This document shows positions 34,301-44,190 of a stretch of 64,000 nt of DNA, one piece after another. Below the pieces are notes generated by a model that was not told the origin of the DNA, did no database searches, and saw only the letters and a program-made list of their open reading frames with translations. The translations under genes were made by a program, and so were the position numbers. Location of the stretch: assembly GCF_026745355.1 (NCBI RefSeq), contig NC_079208.1:23255106-23319105 (forward strand). Direction: 5' to 3'. Each line of letters starts with the position of its first letter. Position 1 is the first letter of the stretch. The DNA comes from Beta vulgaris subsp. vulgaris. Lineage: Eukaryota > Streptophyta > Magnoliopsida > Caryophyllales > Amaranthaceae.

Positions 34301-35072
34301 CTTCCCTTTGCTAAATGGGGGATGGACATCCTTGGGCCTTTCCCTATTGCTGCCGGCCAGAAGAAATTTGTAATAGTAGCTGTAGACTACTTTACAAAAT
34401 GGGTTGAAGCTGAAGCATTAAGGGGCATCACCACCAATGACGTCAAAGGGTTCATCTGGAAGAACTTGATTACAAGGTTTGGCATGCCCCAGTCGATCGT
34501 CTTTGATAATGGGCCACAATTGAAACACCCAAGCTTCGTCAATGGTTGGCTGACCAAGGAATCAAAGCTCACTTTGCAGCAGTAGCTCATCCACAGGCTA
34601 ATGGGCAAGTGGAGGCTTTTAACAAGATTCTTTCGGGGATAAAAAAGAAGTTGGACAATGCAAGGGGCTTTGGGTAGAAGAATTGCAGCTGGTCTTATGG
34701 TCAATAAGGACAACGGCCAAGAATTCCACGGAGAGACTCCTTTTATGATGGTTTATGGCTCTGAGGCCGTCCTCCCTATTGAGGTTGAAGAACCCACTTT
34801 AAGGTAATGATGTATTCAGAAACGCTAACTGGGCAGCCTTAGGACGGCTCTGGATTAGTTCCTGAAGTCAGGGGCACAGCTTGCTGAGGATGCAACTATA
34901 CAAGTTGAGAATGGCAAGAGACTTCAACAAAAGAGTTGCAAGACGTCCGTTAAAGCTGGGAGACCTCGTCCTAAGAAAAATGGAAGCGGTCGGCCGAGCC
35001 AAAGAGTTAGGCAAGCTTACTCCTAATTGGCACCTTTCGTCTAGAAGGATTGGACGGGCGTTCTATTCCTAG
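31350..35072 (+). pseudogene. Pol of element III (protease, RT, RNase H, integrase), frameshifted
   Basis: Protease region 31370-31640 has a damaged active-site turn (a one-base insertion after LIDM). RT 32090-32900 shows DLNKACPKDSFPLPKIDRLV, FMDAYSGF and the catalytic YIDD (32653-32664). RNase H 33320-33800 shows LMVDGSSTANGCGAGIIF and ASNNEAEYEALLAGI. Integrase 33990-34680 shows an HHCC-type N-terminus (H..H in LHEGACASHIGG, then CDSCQKHG) and the core Asp residues in WGMDILGPFP and FDNGPQ; the Glu follows in ANGQVEAFN in another frame. The C-terminal GLV-like LKLGDLVLRK ends near 35072. Frame changes occur between nearly every domain. Confidence 0.88.
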
Positions 35073-35099
35073 GACGTGGAATTCTGACACTTTGAAGAA

Positions 35100-36000
35100 A
35101 TACTTTCTTTAGGGCATCCAGCTAAATTGTAATCTTTTGTTAATGCATTACAAAGAAAAAGTAGAATGTATACATGTATCTTGACTATTCGTCAAGCAAA
35201 CTTCATATAATACAACTCTACTTCTCTATAACTTAGTCTGATTTATTTGCTTAAAGTTATTATGATCGTCCAAAGTCATTAAATTTAACAAAGCAAACAG
35301 ACAATGCACCTTTCATTGGAGGTCGGCCGAACTTGTTATCGTCCTTAAATGGATAAATATGCAAGATTTGGCCGGTGGTTTACTTAAAGAGTTGAACACC
35401 TCCCAAACAAGGTCGGCTAGGATTAGGACGCCTTAGTAAAGGTGTCCTACTTTCCGTCAAACAGCCACAAAACTTCGAAATAACAACCTTAGTAAAGGAC
35501 AAGTTATTTCATAATTTAACAAAGATGGACGAGTTACACAAACTCTTAGAAAAACGTCCAAGTTATTTAAAAATTATCTTCTAACTCCTTCTTGAACAGG
35601 AAAAGTTATAAAACTCTTCGTCCAAGAAGGGGGCATATAGGGGCATAATTTATAAATTGACTAAGTCTTTGTCCAATGACGAACTACCCAGGTTCTGGCC
35701 GAGCAAACTTTTATACTTGGTAGTTTTTTGAAACCCAAAAATTAAAACAAGTCTTTGCTTGAGCATCTGGTTATGAACGTCCAGAAAAGAGCTACTGGGT
35801 CAGATAAAAAATGATTGACGAATTACTTTTATACTTAGACATTAATGAATGTTGTAGATGTAATCGGCCAAATATTATGACGAGTTGCTTTTGTACTTTG
35901 TATAAATAGGAGGTTGTAATGAAAGACGTCAAAAACAGAAAGCATAGCAACAAGGAGATTGAAAAAGATAGCTTTTCATATATGAAAAGGATTACAACCT
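35100..36000. other. Untranslated spacer between pol and the antisense gene
   Basis: No ORF on either strand. Rich in CGTCC / GGACG and CGGCC words, as is the rest of element III. Confidence 0.6.
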
Positions 36001-36009
36001 AATCTAAAA

Positions 36010-37934
36010 AGTACAAAAAAGAAAAGGTACAAGTGGCTTGCGGCCAAGATACAACAAAAGAACTAGGCAGCAGGAGGATCATTGTCCTCTTCGTCCTGAG
36101 CCTCCATATCGTCTTCTCCTTCTTCGTCTTCAGAAGATTCTTCAAAGACGGGAGGTCTGCTCCAGATATGGTGGCCTTGTGCAAGGCTTCTTGGAACTCC
36201 AGCCGACGAGCATATCTGGGGATATCCTCCTCTTCGGCCATCATGCCAAAGCCTGCACCGCTCATTCTTTTGAGGTATCTATGACGTGTTCATAGCCTCT
36301 TGGCGGCAGCAACGGTGTCTGCAACCTCAGCGCGAAGGGCTTGGTTCTTGACCTTCAGGACGAGGTTCTCCTTGAAGAAATCAGCAGCCATTGTCATGAC
36401 TGAATTCCTCTCGTCCGTCAGGACACGTTCCAATGAGGCCCGTTCGTCCAGCATCTCCGTCAACCGAAGGAGGTAGACTTTGATCTGAGATTCCAGCTCG
36501 GCTGACCGCTTTTCCAGGGCAATTTTGGTCTGCTGATGCAACACCTCTTGCTGGGCCATAGCAAACTAAACATGGTCAGCGGCCGCCGTCACATCGTGGA
36601 CGAGCTTTTTGTTTTCTTTTCTGAGCTCCTTTGCCCAGTCTTCTGTTATCATGCTGCGAGCAAAAAGCTGAAAACATGAAAGGATAAGGCATGTCAGGAC
36701 GGCTGAAAAAGAAGTAAATAAATGCCAAGTAAAAAACATAAGCGTATAAGAGAAAGGATGTACCTCGGCAGCAAGCTGAGACATGTAACCTACATGTCCA
36801 GACGATGCTCCCCTTAACCCCTTAATATAGGGTTCAGGAAAGCACTTGAACAGCTCCGTCTTGAGCTTCTCACGGTCGGACGACGACATCTTTCCGAAAG
36901 CTGGAGAAGATTCGACGTCGGAGAGGCTAGGGGAGCCGTCAACAGCTGGACCCTTCCCTTTATCTGAAAGGTTAGACTCGTCAGTACACCTGATGGGAAT
37001 AACCACGGTCTGTTTGTTGGACGGACTCATCGGACGCCCGCCAACCCGTAGTGTTCTAACTACGTTGGAATAGTAAGACTCACCAGAAGAACGGGACGCC
37101 GTCCTATAAGCAGCCGGCATCTGGCCTACCAGTTTGGCCACTGGCCAGAGAAGGCGGACCCGTCTACAGCCGCGTCCGGCTAAGAAGATTGTCCTGCATC
37201 GTCCAAGACAACAACCTCGTCAGGTTGCGAAGAAGTGGATTGCTCGGCCGGACCAGTATAGGCGACGAGGGCCCGTGAGCCAACTTTGGTCGGATCTTCT
37301 TTGGCCTCCTCCTTGGCCGGTAGATCGATCACGACCTTTGGAACCGGCCGTGTGGTTTTCTTCTTCTTGGGGTGAAACCCTTTGCCTTTTTTGAGGGAGG
37401 GGCTTCACTGGTACCGGCCGGCCGTTTCTTTGCCGCGGCCTTTTCGGCCAAAGCCTTGGAGGTTGGGGCATTTTTCTGAAAAAGACATAAAAATTAGATT
37501 ACTCTTCAAGGGAGGACATCGTCTAGATACATCTAGACGATCTGCTCGTCATGATGGCAGACCGTCCAGTCATCATCTGGACGAGTAGTTCTTATAAGAA
37601 GCAGCTCGGCCAGCACTCATCTGGACGTACTACTCATTGAAGAGGCAAACCGTCAAAGTATCAACCTGGACGGGTTGCTCCTCAAATGAACAGCTCGTCC
37701 AGCACTATTCTAGACGGACTGCCCCTCGAAGAGGCAAACCGTCAAAGAATCAACCTAGACGAGTTGTTTCTCAAAAAGATGGTCCGTCCAGTACTCACCT
37801 GGACGTACTGCTCCTCGAAGAAGCAACCCGTCCTGCAAACATTCTGGACGAATTGCTCCTCAGAGAAACGATTCGTCCAGGCTCCATCTAGACGGGTTAA
37901 CCTCCAAAGAAGCAGATCGACCAGCTCTTCCTTA

Positions 37935-37998
<64 letters not shown>

Positions 37999-39464
37999 TA
38001 TATATATATATATAATAATAATAAAAAATATTATTATCTTACCAGAGTGTCGGCCCTCTTTTCGGCACCTGATTTACTGTACTCCTTCCATAGAGTGTCC
38101 GCAAATCTGGACGAGCTCATATCTCCGATCCAAGACTTCCTTAGTTTGCTCCTGGCCGAATCTGCAAAAAGGAAAGAAACGAGTGTTGGACGAATGATAA
38201 ACAAGTCAAGAAATTTTACTTAGAGAATTCTTAGTGGATATACCTCTGTCCTCGTCCTGCCGCAGGCCGGCAGCGACTAGGAAGTTATCATGGAAAACAT
38301 TTCTTTAAAGGGAATCCAATTGACGGACCCTTGAAAGAAACATCATCCATAGTATATTCCGAAATCCGGAAGTACTCCACCATCTCCTCGGCAGAGTTAC
38401 TCTCCAGTTCCAGATATGAGGCCATCCGTCCAGTGTTCGTAGTGGACCGGCTAAAATACCGAAGTCGGTTTGCCACCGCTTTGCTGGGTGCCTGGACGAA
38501 GAGGAACTCGCCCTTCCATGAGTGCATCTTGGAGGTCTTATCCCAAGACGTCAAGAATCCTTGATGATTGCACACACTCAGCCAGCTTCCTTCAATGGTC
38601 CTAGGGACCTTGGCAACGTAATGAATGTGGGTAAAGGCGGCCAGAGAAGGGTCCTTTCCTTTTAAGTTGCAAACGGCCAGAAAGGTAAGGATATTTTGCC
38701 AAGAGTTAGGAGCAAGTTGATTATGTCCTATGCCATAGTAATGAAGAAGTTGGCTGATGAAAGGGTGAAGGGGAAAGCGCAGGCCGGCATTTAATGCCAA
38801 GCGATAAACTGCAAAATGGCCGGGAGGAGCACTGAAAATAGTGTCCTCTCGGCCGGGAAGGACAAAGTGGTAGCCGGCATGGCATAGCCACTGAAAAAGG
38901 TCTAAGGTCCGAACCTAATCGTCCCAGCCAAGTGTTATCGGCCAGGATAAACCTAGGGTCAGAAAGGGGACCTAGCCGCCGTCTTATTTCAGACGAAGTG
39001 GTCGACGGCTCCTCTGAGCCACTAGCGGGGTTAGAAGAGCTAGCCGTCCTTGGCTCATCTGAAACCGTCCTGTGCATGGACGGGCTGGGTTCTGGAGAGT
39101 CCCTGATTTCTGGTTCCTCCTCGGCATGCTCAGGAGAAGGAGTTTGATTAGCAGGACGAGCGCTTTGGGTCTCTCGTTCCCCTTCGGCAGGAATTCGTCC
39201 AGTGGATTCCTCTCTTTCTGAGCTAGAGGCGGGCATGGTAACCCCTCTTCTGATGCGAGCCGTTTGCTTGACGCGCGCCAGATTACCCTACACAGGTAAA
39301 GACTGGGTCGTCTGACTTTGCCGTCCATGGCTAAAGAAAAAGAATGCATGCCCGGCCGAGATAGGACCAACTCTAGAAGATGCCGAGGAAGTTAGGCCCT
39401 CTGTTCTAGGGTTAGCACCAACCCTTGAGCGGCCGGAATTGTTCGAGGAAGAGGATGAATCCAT
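36010..39464 (-). CDS. Antisense multi-exon gene of element III (PF04195-type domain, coiled-coil C-terminus)
   Basis: On the minus strand a spliced gene can be followed from ATG at 39464 (MDSSSSSNNSGRSRV). A Ser/Glu/Pro-rich segment follows (39236-38900), then a domain at 38800-38290 with GLRFPLHPFISQLLHYYGIG, HNQLAPNSWQNILTFLAVC and SWLSVCNHQGF. This matches the plant 'putative gypsy type transposon' family (Transposase_28). Next come an exon 38163-38042, a Lys/Pro-rich exon (37470-37150), MSSSDREKLKTELFKCFPEP (36890-36760) and a coiled-coil tail (36665-36290: LESQIKVYLLRLTEMLDERA). Exon edges show AG/GT; for example the 38042 exon is followed by GTAAGATAAT. Antisense ORFs after pol are known in some Tat elements, with unknown role. 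At least one stop lies in the coiled-coil exon (36558), so integrity is uncertain. Confidence 0.65.
37517..37925. repeat. Minisatellite of ~50-bp hairpin-forming units
   Basis: About nine degenerate units of the form CGTCCAG(N~10)CTGGACG followed by an AG-rich linker (GTTGCTCCTCGAAGAAGCA). Each unit is a small inverted repeat. It lies in the intron of the antisense gene between exons at 38042 and 37470. Confidence 0.8.
37939..38013. repeat. (TA)n microsatellite
   Basis: About 75 bp of TA repeats with one TAGA interruption, next to the minisatellite and in the same antisense intron. Confidence 0.95.
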
Positions 39465-39686
39465 TTTCTTAAAATATGTGTGCAAACCAGAAAAAGAGTT
39501 GAAAATATACCTGTAGAAGAAAGTTCGGACGAGTGTCAAAGATGACTTGAGGCCTCGGACGAGCAAAGTAAGAGCTTGGACGGGAGTTGTTCTTCTCTCT
39601 AAAAGTTCAGTAAAAATTTGCAGAGTCTCTCTCTCTAGAAAATTTCTCAGCGATGTTAAAATGATTCCAGGAGCGACTAAGGCACA

Positions 39687-39694
39687 TATTTATA
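39687..39694 (-). promoter_or_regulatory. TATA box for the antisense gene of element III
   Basis: Minus strand reads CCCCTCTATAAATATGTGCC, 186 bp inside the 3' LTR boundary and about 223 bp upstream of the antisense ATG. A CT-rich leader (GAGAGAGAGACTCTG complement, 39620-39640) follows, as in the LTR leader. Confidence 0.55.
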
Positions 39695-39869
39695 GAGGGG
39701 TGAAAATGACCTCCTCATCCGGTGAAAAGTGACCGTTATGCCTAGGGTTGACCTATGGAGACCGGCAAAATCGCGCCTCTTTTTGAATGAAGGGGAAGGG
39801 CAGTTCCAGGTCGGTTAAAAGAGGAAGATTAACCGTCTTGGCGCCTAAAAGATAATAACTCCCTCTTTT

Positions 39870-39879
39870 AAGGGGCAAA
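39870..39879 (+). promoter_or_regulatory. Polypurine tract of element III
   Basis: AAGGGGCAAA immediately precedes the 3' LTR (39880), as needed for plus-strand priming. Confidence 0.7.
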
Positions 39880-40512
39880 TGTTGTAGCCTAATAAATCAA
39901 CGGCTATCGTGCTGACACGTGGCCCCATCAGAGCCCTACATGTGGCATACATGCAGGGGAGAAAAAGTACAAAGGGTCTGGAAATGGCAGGCCTAAAAGT
40001 ACGTTTCTCTGAAGAAAGTGTACTAGAGGCCCCTCTCCTGGCCCCAAAAATTGTACTTAGGCTCAGTAAAAATGATCTACACCTTTTTATGAAAGTGAAG
40101 GGTGCTCACCAATTAATTACTGCCACGTGTCCCATTACTTTGATTAGCCAATCAGGTGCTCCCAAATTAGGGTGACATCAAGGCACAGCAGTCATTTCAA
40201 ACAGTATAAATAGTCCTTGGTTTCAGGGTGAAAGGTACGTTTTTCAGGGCATAGTACTGTTACTCTGTCATAAATTCTTCTCTCTCTCTCTCTACTTTCT
40301 CTCTCTAAAAGTTCCTTTACATCCCTGACATCTGACTTAAGCTTCGGAGGGGGAAATACCACACAAACCTCTAGGGTGGGTCCCTTTTGTGCAGGTTGCT
40401 GGTCAGGAGTTTGCTTCGGGATTTGAATCAATCATTGTTGCACAAGTCTCCAATTTTAAGAACCCATCTTTGGGAGTGTGATATAAGTTTGCTAGTTTTA
40501 CACTACATAACA
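39880..40512 (+). repeat. 3' LTR of element III (633 bp)
   Basis: Same ends and length as 28778-29410, about seven substitutions. Followed by the GAAAA duplication. Confidence 0.96.
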
Positions 40513-40685
40513 GAAAACATTTCTATAGTAACAAAAAACTTCGTCGGTCTCGTTTAAATTTACTATTTATCTTCAAAAGAAAATTCAGAGTGTCTGAAAG
40601 TGTCCTGAAGTGTCGGAAACGTTTAAAGTGTCGGAAACGCGACACGTTGACCTGTAGAGAGTGTCCGTGCATCAGAGGCTGAAAT

Positions 40686-42865
40686 GAGGAATGCATATTC
40701 TTGCGTAAATGTCGATGCTCCATACACTTAGAGGCCCGAAGTAAACTTATCATTTTGTCATTGTTGAGTACGTAGCATGGCGAGCCAACTTTTGGGAAAA
40801 AGGTCCTCGCCATTCGAGTTTTGAAGGGAGAGAGCTAATTCATGAACTTTCCACTCCAGATGCATATAAGGATGCCAATATGTCACTCATACATTCGCCC
40901 AGCCATGCGTCGCCTTACATAAGCCATGTATTTAAATGCATGTTCAAGCTTCCAAGACTGAAGGGCGAGAAATAGAGAGCCAAGATGCTTAGCTGTCCCA
41001 AGCTAACGTGTTCAGTTCAAGAAGCTGAAAAAGAAGAGTGATATCGCCCATGATTAGTGTCCGAGATCGCCTTTTCTAAAAAGATGACATATATATGCAT
41101 CCGTCGCGGAAACCCGAAACAAACTTCCATGTATCATGGTTGTTATATAAGATGGTGAACCAAAACTTAGGCGAAAGGAAATTTCTTGATGTTCCCACTT
41201 GAAGGGCGAAGCTATATGTTAAGGTGGAATTCTTGTATTTTCATGGCAAGGTAGTCAACTAATGTGGAACATTGGTGCACCAATTTTGGGCGAGCTTGTT
41301 GGCTATTATTTAGGGCGAGCAAGTGACTTAATATAGTGGGAAGGTGAGCACTAAAAAGCCCTATTTCATACAAGGGTGAAGATCAGAGAAAGGGTGGCAT
41401 CGCCCATGTTAGATGTTGAAAGTGAAATAAAATTCATCTCGAAGACGATGTCGGCAAGGCTCGTGCACGGGAAGTTACTAGTTTGTTTAGGCGAGCAGAT
41501 ATACTTCGTAGAAGTGACATTTGTAATTTATACTTTCCATGAAAGATGGTGAGAGCTTTCCATGAATATGTTAAGTAATTTATACTTTCCATAGGTTTTT
41601 CTACCAAGACCAATGATAATCCAACAGCATATTTCCGCTGGCGAGGCTATCTGATCACTTCACCCCAAGCATGTCATTACGCCGCGAAGATGCTCTTACT
41701 ATAACTGATGTCAGAAAAGTGCTTGAGCTTTCCGTTTAAGTTGATCGTCGTCGACAGATACCAAATGCATTAATATAGTGATTCTGATCAAGAAATGAAA
41801 GGCGATGAATTTAATTGGCGACATTTATATACATAAGCATGTATTTCCCTTCACGCAGGTGAGGGTAGAGGTCTACCATGAGGACGATGGCGATGTAGGT
41901 GCCAAGTGCCAAGTGAAGATCAATATGGACATATCTACTTTGGGTGACGATGAATCAATGATAATGGAGCGAGGCGCAGCAACTTGGTTTGGGAGGAAAA
42001 CTCCATTCAAGTATCACCATTATTTAAAGGCGCGGACGTCACTTCATCTCTCCCAAAGTTCAATATTTAAGGCGAGACTTTAATTTTCCATACTAACGCT
42101 AAGGTAACAAGGGCGAGCATTTGTGAAGCTCATCCCAAACAGTTGGCTTCTTAACCATGATTTTATTGTCTGACCGAAACGCAATTGCTTGTCATAACCC
42201 AAGAGTGAGCACTTATAGTCTGAAAGTGGTTTATAAGAGGGCGAGAAAGTCGGCCGAGCATTTTTTTAATTTGACTTTATTCACCATTTGGTATAATTAC
42301 TAGGAGTACCAAACTTTAGGCGGCACTTAGATCTTCATGGTGAGATAATTTGCCCTACGCTCAATTATGGGGAAGATTCAGTTAATCTGAGCCGTAGTTG
42401 AGAGTAAAAAGTTTGGCGATGCCCATACTAGCGATGGGCGATGCAATGGAATTGATGCTTTTTGGGTACCATCTGACACTTAGCAAAGTTTGACTATGTC
42501 GTTGACGTAGCTCCATTGGGCTAAGAAAGAAGGCCAAGGAAAAAGAAGGCATATAAAAGAGAGAGAGAAGTCATTGTCATGTTTTTTACGCAACATTGTG
42601 AGAAAGACATTAGAGTGAACTAAGCATTCTTGTAAACGACGATCAGTCACGAAGAAAGATAGTGAACTATATTAGTTTGGTGGATCTCCAACCACCCGCG
42701 GTTTTTTAACCCTTCTTCATTGGGGTTTTCTGCGTCACCACTTTTGTGTGTTCATCCCCTTTGACTCACCTTTGTATTCTTTTGTCGCATCGACTTTAAC
42801 ATCATCTGGTTGACACGTCCCACAAACTTCAATTTTATCAAAAGTGATAAATTTTAGCATAAACA
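40686..42865 (+). mobile_element. 5' LTR-like region of element IV (left limit unresolved)
   Basis: Ends ..TAGCATAAACA at 42865, 3 bp before the primer site. TATA box TATAAAAG at 42552-42559. The sequence is full of GGGCGAG-type words and continues leftwards into 27298-28567 when the nested MULE MITE and element III are removed. The U3 part at 42350-42530 is related to 21881-21916 plus 23857-24000. The left end of the LTR could not be fixed. Confidence 0.55.
42552..42559 (+). promoter_or_regulatory. TATA box upstream of element IV
   Basis: TATAAAAG in GGCATATAAAAGAGAGAG, about 310 bp before the LTR end. Confidence 0.6.
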
Positions 42866-42868
42866 ATT

Positions 42869-42885
42869 TGGCGCCCACCGTGGGG
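42869..42885 (+). promoter_or_regulatory. Primer-binding site of element IV
   Basis: TGGCGCCCACCGTGGGG just after the LTR terminus, a Tat-type primer site. Confidence 0.85.
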
Positions 42886-42920
42886 TATAACCAGACCATC
42901 TACTATTCAAAATCCGTCAA

Positions 42921-44190
42921 ATGGGAGAAACACCTAGCCTCGAGGAAATGCGAAGGCAGTCTGAACAAATGAGAGCAGAAATGCTCGAAATAAAGCAAGC
43001 TAACGAGCGTCTAACTACCGACTTTATGAAATCGTAGGAGAGGATCCAGAAATTGCAAGAGGAGTTAGCATCGTCCAAGGCTTCGAAAGTCTGGCGTCGA
43101 GAAAATCTGAATGACATCCCTTTGATGGGGAACCTTTCTGAGTTAGATGATGAAGAGCCTGGAGACGACGAGGAACCCGAGGATGAAGAGCCCTTGAACA
43201 ATGAAGAGAACGACCAAGGCGAAGGAGAAGCGAATCTTATGACAAAACGCATGGCTCAAATCGAAAAGCAAAACAAGCGCTTGATGAAGCTCATGTCCCA
43301 GCTCCCTGGAGCCCCAACACCAGGCATCGTGGAGCATCCTGATGGCTATGCAGAGTCACCCTTCGTCGATAGGATCTCAAGGGCCGTGCTCCCCAAGAAG
43401 CTCAACCTGCCTACCCTAACTGCTAGTTATGATGGTTCAACCGATCCAGGAGAGCACGTCGTGCAGTATAAGCAACGGATGTGGCAAGCGTCAATCCCCT
43501 GGCATTTGGTGGAGGCCTGCATGTGCAAGTCTGTTGGAGCCACGCTCACCGGTCCCGCTCTCAAGTGGCTCGGGTCTCTCAAGCCAGGAATCATTGGCAA
43601 TTTCTCCACCCTAGTCAATAAGTTCTATGAGAATTTCAAAGGCAGTCGCAACCTGGAAAAGCAGACGAGCGACCTATATGGCGTCGTGAAAGGATTAATC
43701 TTGCGATCGAAGCTATACAACCGTTGGACGATGTACCCGTGCCAGACGTTTGAGGAAGTCAAGTCACGAGCATTAGCACATATGACGTTGGAGGAAGACG
43801 ATGTCATCCTCAACACCATATCCACACGACGAGCACCAGATACTCCTGCTAACCGGAAGGCTTTCATCCCAAAGAAGAACAACTGGCAAAGTCACCCTTA
43901 TAGCCGTTCAAACCAGGTAAATAATGTTACTGACGTTGTCGAAAGTGCAGGTAACAGCACGAGGACAGAGTCGCCAACCTTCCCTGCTATAGACTCCTAC
44001 GGATTTTCCGTTGACGTTGGAGGTGTCGTGAATACCTTATCCACAATCGGAGCGCCAGTTCGTTGGCCAAAAAAGAGCGACCGTCTGGAAGCGCAAAAAG
44101 ATCAAACAAAGTGGTGTCTGTTCCATCATGACCATGGCATAAGACGGAGGAGTGCATTGTCGTTGCGACGGAAGTTCGTTCATGCTCAAT
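42921..44190 (+). pseudogene. Gag of element IV, interrupted
   Basis: ATG at 42921 (MGETPSLEEMRRQSEQMRAE). A premature TAG at 43035 breaks the frame after 38 codons; the same frame reopens to 44192. It has a coiled-coil N-terminus, an acidic stretch (DDEEPGDDEEPEDEEP) and the Gag capsid core: LPKKLNLPTLTASYDGSTDP, HVVQYKQRMWQASIPWHLVE, LTGPALKWLGSLKPGIIGNF. The usual WCxFHxDHGHxTEEC motif is present in mutated form near 44110-44180 (WCLFHHDHGI). Length of about 420 residues is normal for Tat Gag. The upstream context is the primer site 36 bp before the start. Confidence 0.88.

Larger units (their letters stand above)
28778..40512 (+). mobile_element. Element III: Tat-type Gypsy LTR retrotransposon, 11,735 bp
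   Basis: Identical-length 633-bp LTRs (TGTTGTAGC...ACATAACA) are flanked by a perfect GAAAA duplication (28773-28777, 40513-40517). Order: 5' LTR, primer site, gag, protease, reverse transcriptase, RNase H, integrase, then a 4.8-kb 3' region carrying antisense ORFs, then a purine tract and the 3' LTR. Protease-RT-RH-integrase order is Gypsy; the primer site and antisense gene point to the Tat lineage. gag-pol has many frameshifts and is not translatable as a unit. Confidence 0.95.
28577..40676. mobile_element. Mutator-like MITE (~360 bp) interrupted by element III
   Basis: Left end CTAAGTTGCACGGACAC (28577) and right end GTGTCCGTGCATCAGA (40676) are inverted repeats. The 9-bp sequence GGCTGAAAT flanks both sides (28568-28576 and 40677-40685), the duplication size of Mutator-like elements. 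Its own sequence is 28577-28777 plus 40518-40676. The rest is retroelement III with its GAAAA duplication. Inside are degenerate GACACG / CGTGTC repeats (28590-28640, 40585-40660). Confidence 0.82.
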
